Shown: positions 46,769 through 58,354 of the stretch, piece after piece | How the letters are laid out: the number at the start of each line of letters is the position of its first letter | How positions within the stretch are numbered: position 1 is the first letter of the stretch | Source: Adiantum capillus-veneris | Taxonomy: Eukaryota; Streptophyta; Polypodiopsida; Polypodiales; Pteridaceae | Assembly: GCA_014529385.2 (NCBI GenBank) | Contig: CM043945.1 | Coordinates: forward strand, 145,127,741-145,191,740 | Direction of reading: 5' to 3' | DNA length: 64,000 bases | The notes under the pieces: model-generated | Told to the model about the DNA's origin: nothing | The model's input: only the letters and a program-made list of their open reading frames with translations | The model's database searches: none | Made by a program: the position numbers and the translations under genes

Positions 46769-49703
46769 CTAAATCACACAGCACAAAAGATCCAGCATCG
46801 GTCGCTGGCGGATCTCATCAATCTCCTCCATGGTCAATAGCCTGACCGGGCGTCGTGCATGCTGGGCCAAAGTGATCTGAATCCTCTGATGCAACCTCCG
46901 TCGATGTTGTGTGGTCCTCCGCAGTCGTGGGCGTCTGGATCTCCCTAGCTCAGTCGCTCGGACGATCAGTGTGCCTCCAGTGTGAGGCGGCGAGCTCTCC
47001 TGTGGTAGTAGCTCCTCTGGGTGTCCAGTGTCTGCTCTAAAGAAGTCTGTGATCCGTTTTGGAGACCGGCTGACCTCTCCTCGCATTAGGCTCTCTCTAT
47101 GTCTGCGCAGCTCGAGCAAAAACAAACCCAAGCATCTCTCATCCTCATACCGCATGACTCTAGAGTGTGGTCCAAAGCCCTCTCTGAACAAGCAGTGAAA
47201 GCGGCCACGTATCTCGTAGTAGACGGGACAGTGGCATGTGTAGTGCAACTCTGTCTCAGGCTCCAGGTCACATAGGAGACATGTCCTCGCCTCTGCTGGT
47301 ACTCTGCTGTATCTCCCAGTCTCGATCCGCAACTGGTGTGAAGATGTGCGTATCTGGCCAATAGCACATCGTATCCCATGAGACAAGTGGGTGTTCATGT
47401 ATCTAGGTCTCGTCACAAAACCGTCCTCCGTAAGCTGGAGAAGATGCTCTCTGTAGAAAGCCATCTTCGTACCCAGCTCCTATGTTGGCTGTATCCATGT
47501 CCTCCTGATGTCTAGCTGAGTCAGGTCCTGGAGGATGAGCCTGGTAATCTCGGACTGTGTGAGAGTCAGAGAGGGTGCATCCAGTGAGTACTGGAAGGGT
47601 GGCAGTCTGTCTATGCTGAACCCATGCGCTTGAAACCATGATGTCATCTCCCCATACCAGCATGTTGTATCTCCCTACATGGCTAACTGTCGCGAGGACT
47701 CAAGAGCAAGACGGGCATATCTGTTTCTGGGAAGTTCCCAGATGCGATGTATGAAGGAGACAGATTTGGTGAGAGCCTCAACCACTAGTGGGGGGGCAGC
47801 TAGCTATGCTCGTATAATGGCACGTGGTACTGAAGCCTTGGCTCTAATGAGCCGTGAGATCATAGAGACTAGCGGCTTCTCCATGTCCCCCCATCCATCA
47901 GTGCGACCTGTCCTCCCATGATGGTCCAATGAAGGTCCCCAAATCTTAGCTCCATAGAGCAATGCAGAAGCCACCAGGGTGTCAAAGAGCCAGAGCTTCG
48001 TCCGAGGCTCCTGAAACTGAACATGTAAACACATCCTCTCCAATCTACCCAATGCTGCATGGGCTCTGGTCAATCTAGTCTCTGCTGCTCTTCTCAATGA
48101 AAATGCTGGTCCACTAAAAACCACTCCAAGGTAGGTGTAAGCATCTGTATACTCCACCGTCTCCTGGCCGTACGTGAATGCAAGCACTGACCTCCTGATC
48201 CACTGTGGGGTCGTATTAAATACCATGACCTTGGTTTTACCAAGGTTGACAGACAAACCACTCTCATAGGCAAAGCTATGCAAAGCATCCAAGTGACGTT
48301 GCATCCCCTTTGGAGAGTCGGAGATCAACACAATATCATCAGCATATAACAATAGTGGGATCCATGTTCCTGCCAGTTGTGCACCTCTATCACCATCACT
48401 CTCAATGTAGTCAGAAACCTCATCCACATACATACCAAACAGAGTAGGAGAGAGCGGGCAACCCTGCTTCACCCCAATAGTGGAGTGAACCGCTGTAGAA
48501 AGGCCCTCTGAGGTGCGTACATGCCCCACTACTGACCTGTACAGTGCCATGACTCCCCAAATGAGCTCTGTGGATACTCCCATCTCCTGTAATCTACGCA
48601 TCAATCGAGCTCTGGGTACGGTGTCAATGCTTTGCAGAAGTCCACAAAGCTGCAATAGATCCGTCTCCCATGTGATCTGCCCTCCTCAATGATGGCTCTG
48701 AGTGTCAAGATATGGTCAAGAGTAGAAAAACCTCTCCTGAATCCTGCATGCCCGGCTGCGCGTATCCCTTCCCTCTCTGCCCATCTACTCAGCTGCTGCT
48801 CAAGAATGGATGCGTACAACCGTGCCAATGTGTGTCCGATCATGATAGTGCGATAGTTCCCAGGCTCCATAGGGTCTCCTGACTTGAAGATAGGTACAAT
48901 AGTAGATATGCTCCAAGTATCAGGCAAGCCCTCACACATGGCACGGTTAAACATAATTGCTAGGAGCTCTGCTAGTAGATCTCTGGCATGCATGAAGTGC
49001 TCAGCCATTAAACCATCATGATCATATGCTCTCCCAGTCCTCATCCTGTCAATGGCCTTCCTCACCATCTCAGCGGTGAAAAAAGCACATGTGTGGGGGC
49101 ATGGATCGGGGGGGGGGTCGAGAAGGAGCGGCTGCCCAGGAACTGTGTACAGAGATGACGCGTACTGGCCCCAAGCCTCTGTGGAGGTAATGGCAAGGGG
49201 GGGGGGGGGGGGGGGGGGGGGTGAAAGAGCCGCCATGCCTCACGTGAGTCCTAACTCAAGAATAGCTGGTATAGATCCTGCTCTAGGCGAGCCAGAAATG
49301 CCCTCTTCTTCCGCCGCACTAGTCGTCGGAAGTCAATCTATGACTGTCTGTGAATGATGTCCCCCAAAAGCACCTCCCTCTGAAGTCTAGCTCTGGTCTC
49401 TCGACATTCCTCATCATTCCAGCTGTTCTGGGGCATGCTCCCAGAACGACGTCTCTGCTCAAGCTCAGTGTGTGGGTATGCCTCTGCTGCTGCATCATGT
49501 AACGTCTACGTCAGTATAGTAGTAAGCTCCTCCAAAGGCCGCCCTGGCTCTTCTGTACACAAGAGTCTGTAGATCCCATCTATGTATACAGAGTCCGTCT
49601 CCTGCGTGAAGGTGTAGCGAGTAGGAGCTGCCACCTGTGGCCTGTGTACTACACTAAGCTCGAAAGATATGGTCAGCGGCACAAGAGCATGGTCCACTGC
49701 CAC
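46769..49703 (-). pseudogene. LINE ORF of copy 4: RT and C-terminal region
   Basis: 48601-49236 encodes the start of RT (MVRKAIDRMRTGRAYDHDGL, PIFKSGDPMEPGNYRTI, GFRRGFSTLDHIL, FVDFCKA). A one-base loss near 48640 shifts the frame; 47804-48655 continues with KQGCPLSPTLFGMYVDEVSD, the catalytic YADDIVLISDS and FGLSVNLGKTKVMVFNTT-like residues. 46769-47464 gives the C-terminal CLLCDLEPETELHYTCHC zinc-finger-like motif and a basic tail. A poly-G run at 49197-49221 separates RT from the linker. Copy 1 has a shorter G run at the same place. The catalytic residues are present but the frame is broken at least three times. Confidence 0.92.
49197..49221. repeat. Poly-G run
   Basis: About 25 consecutive G in LINE copy 4; the equivalent place in copy 1 (about 27435) has eight. 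Runs of this length are unstable and are often mis-sequenced, so the length is uncertain. Confidence 0.85.
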
Positions 49704-49757
49704 ACCAATAGGTCTGGGTCCAACTGTGAGGTCCTTGATACTAGAGATGAGACTTCA

Positions 49758-51650
49758 AGCGTACTCTTTTTTAGTGTCATTAAGGCATCTATTGGCCCTT
49801 TTAAGCCGCATGTGGCATATATTAATTGTATAAATAGCTTGTTACCAAGCTCTGAACACTGATCAAAGATCAGGTAAGCTTCAAGTAAGCTTGATGTGTA
49901 TCTTCTTGGTATCTTTCTTAGCTTGGAAGCGGAGCTGCACGACAGCGTTGGGGACAACCAAAATAGTTATGTCCTGTTTGAAAGCATCCAAAACAGCGGC
50001 CTTCTAGTTGTTGAGGTGTCAAACGAGGCCTTTGCGGTTGGCTTTCACGAGACTGTCGAGAATTTGTTCTTTGTTGGCGAGAGTTGCGGTTAGTGGCCGG
50101 AGGTTCTTCTGTGGTAAACTCTAGCTTTCCCTTCATCAGTTTGTAGCCGACTGCGGCATGGTCCATAAGCTCCTACATGGTAGAGACTTGCTTGGAAAGA
50201 CAATATTCCTGCAATGGTGATGGTAGTCCAATGGTGTAGCGCTCACAATGGTCCTCCAAGGAAATGAACTTAAAGAAGGGCACCGGAAGGTACACGTCGA
50301 GAAACCTTTGGTTATAGTCGTCCATGGTTTCGGTGGCAAGCATTTTCAAGTTGCCCCACTCTGCCAAAATCCGGACTTCAAACATAGAAGTCATGTAACT
50401 ACATGCAAAAACTATCTTGAAAGCTTGCCAAGTCCTTGGAGCACGCGGTTATGTCGCGATTGAACTCCACCATTGCATAGCATTATCTTTAAGAAATCGC
50501 GCTGCTTGAGAAATCTTGGATTCTTTTGTATAGTTCCCCAAATCATAGATGTTGTCGAATTGCTGTAGGAACTGCAATGCTTTTTTGCGAACTTTCACAG
50601 CCCGGAAAAAGTGAAAAATTTGATTGTCATGCTGCCATCCTTGAAATCTTTGGGTTGGTTAGGCACATATCCCGGGTATGGATAATAAGGGTATCTATAT
50701 GGGCTCCAACCCTTGTAGCCTGGTGGCGGTGGTGGTGGGGGAGTTGGGGGCAACGGTGGTGGCAAAGGCGGCTGCATTGGATCAGGGTCAGATGGTTGCA
50801 CCATATTCCTGAAGACTCCTCCGATCGAAACAGACGTTTGAGAAGGTTGTCGGTTGGAAGCTCTCGTACTTTCTGGGGCCGGAGGAGGTACCACCTGAGG
50901 CATCAGAGGGGGTAACATGTAATTCAAAAATTGTTGAAAACTTTGCAGCATCGGAAGATTTTGTTGAGGATGCCGCGAAAGAATGTTGTGAAGCTCGTCG
51001 AGCAGAAGCTGTAATTATTCTGCTCAATCCATGAGCGCCATGTCTTGGGTTCTTTATGTCTTATGCCTTGTAAGACAGAGCGATGAAGACGGGAGCGTGC
51101 CCGATGCGCGATGAAGTAAGGATGGGAGTCGCTAATAAGTCCGAGATCGGGACCTGAAGATACTTCAAATAAGATTCCAATAGCCTCTAGTTTGCTCTGT
51201 CCGCTTAGAGAGAGAGAGACCACACGCGACACGGAGTGGCAGAATTCCACCAAGAGAGTATTGGCCCCAAACACTGGCGCCCCTCTCGGTATTTCTTTAC
51301 ATTGCATCTACAAGCCGGTACTCTGCACTCTGCACCTTCGTCCAGAAGCATGCTAGAGAATGAGCCCATGGCCTCATATTTAAAGGCCCTAGGCCCAAAA
51401 GCAATTTACATGAAAAGCCTTCAGACTCAAAAGCATTTGGTCTAAAAGCAATGCCCAAAAATCTGCCAGTGCGTTTTGCGAAAATCCGTACAACTGCCAC
51501 GTCAACTCTGTTAGCGCGTTTTGCGGAAATCCGTACAGTCCTGCCACGTCAACAGTCAATGGAAGCCAGGTTGTGTGTGTGGGGGTCCTGCTTTATTTAT
51601 ATGCCTTTATGTCACTTGGCCCCCCCATCGAACGAGATCCTATAAGTTGA
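49758..51650 (-). mobile_element. Truncated Ty3/gypsy element: LTR and gag
   Basis: Minus strand. The order is LTR (about 51190-51640), leader (51040-51190) and Gag (49918-51030), then the sequence stops at the LINE junction near 49757; no protease, RT or integrase is present and no second LTR is found nearby. The LTR and leader match 61560-62140 on the plus strand, so two copies of this family are in the window. The LTR block AAGAAATACCGAGAGGGGCG with GCCAGTGTTTGGGGCC is common to both. Confidence 0.83.
49918..50951 (-). pseudogene. Gypsy gag of the truncated element
   Basis: The N-terminal part (50595-50951) is proline-rich with a run of PPPP and a YRYPYYPYPGY stretch. After a frame break the Retrotrans_gag capsid follows (FLKDNAMQWWSS, then WGNLKMLATETMDDYNQRFL and FISLEDHCERYTIGLP), with stops in it. 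A single CCHC knuckle, CFGCFQTGHNYFGC, lies near the C-terminus (about 49975-50015). The gene ends at about 49918. The AMQWW word is a conserved capsid landmark of gypsy Gags. Confidence 0.85.
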
Positions 51651-51857
51651 TAGGACTTGTTCTTCTTCTGTTGCTTGTTCTCCTTAGGCTTTAGGCCCCT
51701 CGGCCGTGATCTGAAGATTGGCTCCGTTCTTCAGTGGCTTGACACGTCACCAGTTTGTGACAGGAGTTGCTTGCCCATAGCCAAAGGCTACCCATGAGGG
51801 GTGCTCAACAGGGTTGCACTTCATCCCCTTAGAGGTCCCCTTTGTCCCCAAAATGCA
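51651..51857. other. Short unassigned stretch before the chromovirus
   Basis: About 200 bases between the truncated gypsy LTR and the chromovirus. It may be the outer part of that LTR. The last five bases, ATGCA, are the likely left target duplication of the chromovirus. Confidence 0.5.
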
Positions 51858-52279
51858 TGTCACGATTGTGACGTATTCTTTATGTTTGTATTACCTTCCT
51901 CGCTTGGTTCTCTTGTAGATATGAAGATGTACCAAATCAGAGACTCCTCTACTCGAAAGGACGTGCCTCTCTGCCAAAGAGTCGCACCTATTCGGCAAAT
52001 AGCCATGCCTCTTCAGCGAATGGCTGCACCTCTACGCCGAATGGTCACGACTCTATAGTAGAGGGACACGACTATTGAGCTAGAGTCATGTCTTTTGACC
52101 TATGGTCATGTCTCTTCATCGTGTCTCTTCAGATTCTATATAAGAATGCCCTTGTAAGACATTTCAATCAATCAAACACATTCAGTCTCTGAGTCTCTTG
52201 TTATCAAGTTCTGTTCAGAGTTAAAGTTTCATTTAAGTTTAAGTATGAATAAACACACATAGTAAGCGTGTTCTCGGGC
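51858..52279 (+). repeat. 5' LTR of the chromovirus
   Basis: About 420 bp, starting TGTCACGATTGTGACG, which is itself an imperfect palindrome. The last few bases diverge from the 3' copy, so the end is uncertain by 5 bases. Internal short repeats (GCCTCTTCAGCGAATGGCTG, CTACGCCGAATGG) are present. Confidence 0.85.
52137..52144 (+). promoter_or_regulatory. LTR TATA box
   Basis: TATATAAG, conserved in both LTRs (58634-58641 in the 3' LTR), followed about 105 bases on by AATAAA (52248-52253), a likely poly(A) signal. Together they fit a start and an end of the element transcript. Confidence 0.75.
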
Positions 52280-52678
52280 CTTTGGACTTGGCGTCTACCT
52301 AACTTCGCCATTGCCTATCCTTCCCGCAATCCTCACCTTGTGAGTTGTATGGCAACACAAGAAAGATGGTGTCCAATTGCCTATGTGTATGAGGTAACTC
52401 TTAGCTGTTCTATTTAATTTTATGAACATCAGAGAAAAATAAAAAAGGGCAGACAACAATGTGTGTGGGTGTGTGGCGTACCTTGAGCGTGCTTGTGGCG
52501 TACTTGGAGAATCGCGCACTGCGTGTACCCGGAGAGTTGTGTGCGTAGTGAGTACCTAGAGAGTTGTGCATCTTCGCCACTCCTCTTCCCAAGCTGCAGC
52601 AGTAGCAACGTTTCAATTCACCAAGTGTCTACACTTTTCCCAAGCGATAACGATCTGGCAGCATTTAACGTTTTTTTT

Positions 52679-52742
52679 TACTCGTTGGCTGAATTCTTTT
52701 TACTCGTTGGCTGAATTCTTTTTACTCGTTGGCTGAATTCTT
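52679..52742. repeat. Three-copy tandem repeat, 22-bp period
   Basis: TACTCGTTGGCTGAATTCTT is repeated at 52679, 52701 and 52723 with no changes apart from the final bases. It lies in the chromovirus leader. Confidence 0.95.
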
Positions 52743-52978
52743 ACGATGGTTGGTATAAAACATTAAAAATGTTTTAACTTGCCCGCTCGCCCCAAACTTG
52801 GATGGCCGGTCAATAGGTACTCATTACAAAAAAATAACTCAAGTATGACTTATTCAAATCGAATGAAACCTGCGCAACCATCTGTACGAGCCCGCATTGC
52901 ATAAAAAAGCTCAAACGCTGGCATTCTTGCGCGCACTTCCTCTCGCAGCACGTCACATGTCCTGGCTTTCACCTCCTC

Positions 52979-53530
52979 ATGGATGACGACGCGTACGATA
53001 TGCTCGTTCCGTACTTGTCGTACGTAGACGATCTACCGGAAGAAATCCTTCCAGAGAATCCTCCTTTGCCTTTACCGGCTCTTGCGCCAGAACCTCTTGC
53101 CGCCCGCGAGATTATCATCACTGATTCATCGGAACCTGACATCATACGCATTCCGGATTCTCCAGAGCCAGAAATTGCAGAGATCCCTGCACCCGTACCT
53201 ATTCTTGCACCCATCCCTCAGCAGGTAGTTCCGGACGTACCGTGGGGATTTCGTCTCCCACGTCCCGAACCTCCTAACTCTCTAGAAAGAGAGTATCTGG
53301 TGCACATCTCCCGTTTCGGGTTCCAGAGATGGTCAATTTGGCGGATTACCATTCGGTGCGAGCACACAGAATTACCAGATTACGAGTTCCTTTTGACTCG
53401 TTTTCCATTCGTCGCACACCACATTCCGGCCTGTTATGTGAATAACTTCTTTGAGATCCAAACTTCCCACACATTGGTTTCTTTTCACGCAGAGGAAGTT
53501 GTGCCAGATTACACTCCACTGACTCCATAG
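52979..53530 (+). CDS. Leader ORF of the chromovirus, unknown function
   Basis: A 183-residue frame (ATG at 52979) between LTR and gag. The first 90 residues are acidic and proline-rich (DDLPEEILPENPPLPLPALA; PDSPEPEIAEIP); the second half is a mixed-composition region (EYLVHISRFGFQRWSIW). It has no domain I recognise. After the stop the same frame stays open for about 35 more residues (LDEIEDFTEDDPAFAEF), so the original protein was probably longer. It may be an N-terminal Gag extension separated from the capsid by mutation, or an additional protein. Confidence 0.55.
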   Translation: MDDDAYDMLVPYLSYVDDLPEEILPENPPLPLPALAPEPLAAREIIITDSSEPDIIRIPDSPEPEIAEIPAPVPILAPIPQQVVPDVPWGFRLPRPEPPNSLEREYLVHISRFGFQRWSIWRITIRCEHTELPDYEFLLTRFPFVAHHIPACYVNNFFEIQTSHTLVSFHAEEVVPDYTPLTP

Positions 53531-53933
53531 CTCGACGAGATCGAGGATTTCACAGAGGACGACCCGGCATTTGCCGAGTTCGCGGAGCCACTAACACACC
53601 GCCTACTTTGCCTACAGGTTGGTCTTTTCTAGCTTCGCCTCGCTACGAGCTGTGAGCTCGTCATGTCGGACTCAGGGACATAGCAAGGACAGGTGGACGG
53701 AGCCGCACTCTTGGCCGCTATTCAACAACAATTTGAGGCCCAAATTTCTCGACAGGCCCAGTAGAATGTCAATTTTACATCATCAGTGCGCGGCAAAGAT
53801 CAAGCCATGACATATCCACCTGATGAGGTTAATAATCCTGAACTTAAATATTTATTTCGATCATCACAAAATCTAATTAAAAAAAAGTGGACATAAACTC
53901 CCGGAATCTTATGATGGTCGTCGCAATAAGCGA

Positions 53934-55017
53934 GTGATTGATCAATGGATATTCAAAATGGACAATTATTTCAATAACTTGGACATAATGGGAAAAAAAA
54001 AAGTAGCTTTAGCTGCTAGTCTCTTGAAAGACACTGCCTTTCTTTGGTGGCAAAATCGGGTTACCTTAGGGAAACAAACGCCGAAGTGGGTAAAATTCAA
54101 GCGCGTAATGTGCAAAGCCTTTGTGCCAGCAAGTGGTGATTTTCATGCACGTTCTGCGCTGCAGCCTGTGCCACTTAAAGCAAACAAGCTCTGTGGTTGC
54201 TTACATATCTCAGTTCCAACAACTAAGATAATGACCATTAGTCCCGACGATAAATTGCATTTTTTTGTCGATGGACTTGAGCTCACCCTACGCGATGATG
54301 TACACAAGGCAAACCCCCCTACAGTTGAGGATGCCATTTCATATGTGGAACGATTAGGAGACTTTTGCAGAGACCACTTTCCGCTTGGTCGAGTCGATGA
54401 TCGCCCATTTGGTCGCGGATCTCGTGCCCCTTTTCGAAACTAGCGTGACATCTCTTATTCATGCAACAGATCACACAGTGGTTCTAATGTTTCACAGTCC
54501 CAATTAACTGCTAGTTCCTTGTCCTGATGTAGTGTTTGTAGTTCGAGACTGTAGAATAGTGGACCAAATTTTCAAAATGATCGGTCTAATTTCAATCGAT
54601 GTCGTCGAGGCCGACAATCTTTTCGGCAAAATTCTTTTCAAGACGGACGTTCGTATGGAAATCAAGCGTCAACTTCTACCGCTCCTCCACAACAATCAAT
54701 TCGCAACCGTCCAAAGATGGATTATGTACACTTTGCAGTGGACCTCATCGATTGTTCCAATGTGATAAACGGCCTCAACCGTCTACTGTGCAATTTTCAA
54801 AATGATCGGTCTAATTTCAATCGATGTCGTCGAGGCCGACAATCTTTTCGGCAAAATTCTTATCAAGATAGATGTTCGTATGGAAATCAAGCGTCAACTT
54901 CTGCCGCTCCTCCACAACAAACCAATTCGCAACCGTCCAAAGATGGATTATGTACACTTTGCGGTGGACCTCATCGATTGTTCCAATGTGATAAACGGCC
55001 TACCGTCTAATGTGCGA
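53934..55017 (+). pseudogene. Chromovirus gag with duplicated zinc-knuckle segment
   Basis: 53934-54443 encodes the Retrotrans_gag capsid (IDQWIFKMDNYFNNLDI; LKDTAFLWWQNRV; FFVDGLELTLRDDV). The reading upstream continues without an ATG (KLPESYDGRRNKR), so the true start lies before it. After stops near 54440-54530, a basic region and a zinc knuckle, CTLCSGPHRLFQCDKRP, are encoded and then repeated as CTLCGGPHRLFQCDKRP, because about 225 bases were duplicated in tandem. The knuckle has CX2CX3HX4C spacing, one residue shorter than usual. The knuckles bind element RNA. Confidence 0.85.
54568..55012. repeat. Tandem duplication, 225-bp period
   Basis: ATTTTCAAAATGATCGGTCT at 54568 recurs at 54793, and the two units stay nearly identical to the end. 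225 is a multiple of three, so the duplication preserves the reading frame. It covers the RNA-binding end of gag. Confidence 0.93.
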
Positions 55018-55177
55018 CGGAGCGCTAATGCAGAGACACCTGCAATGTTATCTTTTAATTCTGACCAATCTGCAGATTCTGCTTCACAACAAGACAGAGG
55101 CAAACGTGTTGTTAACACAATACGCGTTTCCAAGGTGGCTACATTTCTAATGAAAAATGTCAAGAATACTATGCAGA

Positions 55178-58100
55178 TACCGAGCAGCTCGTCTAATCAA
55201 GTCTCAAGTCTCCTTGGCTTCATTCATGGCAAACCAATTAACATTTTGGTTGATAGCGGATGTTCCAATAATTTTGTGTGCATTTACTACAATTGCCTAA
55301 TGTCCTAAGTACTCAACCATACGTTGTTGAGCTAGCAGATGGTTCATTTTTAACGTGCAACACAATTGTTCAGCAGTTGCCCTCTAACGTCCAAGATTAT
55401 CAAGACAACCTTACTTTCAAAGTAATGCCATTATCCACTTATGATATGATTCTTGGCCAATGCTGGTTATACCAATATGATCCTCTGATCAGCTCCCGAG
55501 GACATACTATAACCCTTTGCAAAGATGATCAGCTTATTACTTTGAATGGCCTATTTCGCGTACAACCAATGACTATCGTTTCTGCACTGCAAGTTAAACG
55601 AATGGTACGAAAATCCGATAACTTCATAGCACTTTTAATGATACGTAGCATCGAAGATGTCGCAATTGATACAGTTCAATCCAAACCAGCACCAAAGCCA
55701 GCACCTTACCTTGAGCAACCTTTCTATAAACTATACTTGGATCTTTTTCCTATTGACTTGCCGAGCACCTTACCTCCTTGTAGACCAGTAGATCATCCGA
55801 TTGATCTAATTCCTGGTAGTACTCCGCTTACACGAGCTGTGTATCGAGTCTCATATTCTGAATATCAAGAAATTCAGAGACAATTGGCAAATTGCTAGAT
55901 AAAGGTCACATTCGTCCAAGTAAAAGTCCTTTTGGTGCTCCAATCTTGTTGGTTAAGAAAAAAGATGGTTCAATGCGCTTGTGTATTGACTACCGCGCAT
56001 TAAACAAATTAACAATTAAAAACAAATTTCCTCTTCCACGGATTGATGAATTGTTTGACGAACTTTTGGGTGCTAAAGTATTCTCGAAGATCGACTTGAA
56101 GTCTGGCTATCGTCAAATCAGAATCAAAGCAGGTGATGAGTATAAAACAGCATTCAGAACAAAATATGGACATCATGAATTTCTAGTAATACCTTTTGGA
56201 TTAACCAATGCTCCTACATCATTTATGACCTTAATGAATGAAATTTTTGGTCCATATCTGGATAAATTTGTCATCATCTACTTGGATGACATTCTGGTTT
56301 TTAGCAAGGATATTACAAAACACAAAGAACATCTTCGTTTGGTGGGTTTAGTATTGCGAACTAATGTGCTTTATGTCAACAATAAAAAGAGAAAATTTTT
56401 CAAGGATCGGATCGAGTATCTTGGTCATGTTATATCAGCTGATGGAATAGCAATTGACCCTCAGGAAATCAAAGTCATTATGGAGTAGCCTCTTCCAACA
56501 ACAAATTCCGATGTTCGCTCATTCTTGGGATTAGCAAATTTCTATCATACCAAGGTTTACAAATTTTTAGATAGTGCTGCTCCTCTCTCAGAGAGGATGA
56601 AGTTTGATAAGCTTACCTGGTCTTCGGAAGCAGAGAAGTCTTTTAATGATCTTAAACAAGCCTTGATAACTACTCCAATCATGGCCATTGTGGGTCCTAC
56701 AAAACCATTTCTTGTGATGATAGATGCTTCAGATCGTGATTCTGGTAGCGTATTAATGCAAAATGACAGGGTTATTGCATCGATAGCAAGAAGTTTACTG
56801 CTATATAGATCCGTTATCCAGTCTATGACAAAGAGTTTATAGCCATTGTCCATGCATATCATACGTGGAAACATTACCTTTTGGGAGCTGACTCTGTTTT
56901 CAAGACGGATCATCAATCATTGCAGTATATTTTTACACAACCAATTATTAATCCTTGACAAGGACGTTGGATGGAATTTTTGGCAAATTTCCATTGAATA
57001 TGTGCCAGGAGTTCAAAATTCGGTAGCAGATGCACTTAGTAGAATGCCTCAAGTTACGAATATGACGATATCTACAGTTACATTTTATATTCTTGATTGT
57101 TTCAAGGATAAATACTTGATTGATCGAGATTTTGTTGAAATTTTTTGAGTGCTTCGAACAAACACTCCTACACAGGTAGGAATGAACTTGGTTGCAACAT
57201 ATACAATAAAAGATGATCTGTTGTATTATGAGGACAGAATTTGCGTACCACATAATTCGCGTTTGCGAAAGATGATTATTCGAGAACATCATGAAGTACC
57301 TTATGCTGCTCATCCCGACATCAACAAAACGTACAAACTATTGACAACTGTTTATTATTGGCCTCAAATGAAGCAAGACGTGTTGAACTTTGTCAAAGCT
57401 TGTCACTCTTGCCAAACTATGAAGGCGTCACGACAATTATCCCAAGGATTGTTACAGCCTTTACCAATTCCAAATGAACGCTAGGAAAGCATCAGCATGG
57501 ACTTTATTACAACGTTGCCCAAATCTTCAAAAGACAATAATCAGATATTGGTGATAGTGTATCGATTTTCCAAAATGGCACGTTTCATACCTTGCAGAAT
57601 TACTGCTTCAGCACCAGATATTGCTTCATTATTTGTGCAACATATATTTCGAATCCATGGATTACCAAAATCAATCATTTCAGATCGAGATCCAAAATTT
57701 ACAGGACATTTTTGGGCCTCCTTATTCAAATCATTGGGAACGAATCTTTTATTCAGTTGAGCTTATCATCCACAGACTGATGGGCAAACTGAATGAATCA
57801 ATCAAATATTGGAGGAAATGTTACGACATCATATACAGACTCGATTTAATTCTTGGAAAGAATATATGCCATTGGTGGAGTTTGCTTACAATAACTCCTT
57901 TCACTCAGCAATTGGCATGACTCCCTTCCAAGTAGCCTTCGGACATACTCCATTGATTCCTACAAATTTTGTGATACAACATAAGGTTGCTTTGGTAGAT
58001 CAATTGGTAAATGAGATGCAAGATATTCTTATTCAAATCAAGGACAAGTTGGCACATGTTCGACAGACTTATCAAAAGCAAGCAAATAAACATTGTCGGC

Positions 58101-58317
58101 ATATAGAGTTTCAAGAAGAAATAGAAGAAGAACACTTGATTCTAGTTCCAGAACTTATTCTTGACGCTCGTTAGAAGGAGACAAGATGGAAGATTACTAC
58201 AGAGTTCCTAGTCAAGTGGATGGATCTTGATGAATGAGATTCTACATGGCAAACGGATGAAGAGATGCAACAATACCCTCAGCTTCTACAAGAGTTCTTT
58301 GATAAACGATGTGTATA
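55178..58317 (+). pseudogene. Chromovirus pol: protease, RT, RNase H, integrase, chromodomain
   Basis: The protease active site is NILVDSGCSNNFV (about 55240), with a frameshift within 20 codons; its end YDMILGQCWL lies at about 55440. RT (55892-56488) is open: [30 protein letters not shown], catalytic YLDDILVFS; then a TAG at 56486 where Trp is expected. The RNase H (from 56525, DASDRDSGSVLMQ) shifts frame near 56840. Integrase: zinc finger HEVPYAAH/CHSCQ (57290-57415), TAG at 57481, MDFITTLP, SDRDPKF, AYHPQTDGQTE followed by TGA. The final segment (58190-58317) reads TEFLVKWMDLDE-stop-DSTWQTDEEM, a chromodomain. At least seven stops or shifts were counted. Confidence 0.92.
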
Positions 58318-58341
58318 ATTTAATACACAGGGTTTTATTTT

Positions 58342-58354
58342 AAATGGGAGGGAA
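58342..58354 (+). promoter_or_regulatory. Polypurine tract of the chromovirus
   Basis: AAATGGGAGGGAA sits directly against the 3' LTR. It marks the start of plus-strand synthesis. Confidence 0.85.

Larger units (their letters stand above)
46587..49757 (-). mobile_element. APE-type LINE, copy 4
   Basis: Minus strand, 3.2 kb from mid endonuclease (VGPRPIGVAVDHALVPLTI, about 49690) through RT to the 3' UTR and tail. It is cut at about 49757, where sequence of a truncated gypsy element begins. It aligns with copy 1 over its full length, but is interrupted at different places, so the two decayed independently. Confidence 0.92.

Noticed and set aside
53346-53528. Minus-strand frame opposite the chromovirus leader ORF
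   Set aside because: Short, antisense to a longer frame, and without motif.
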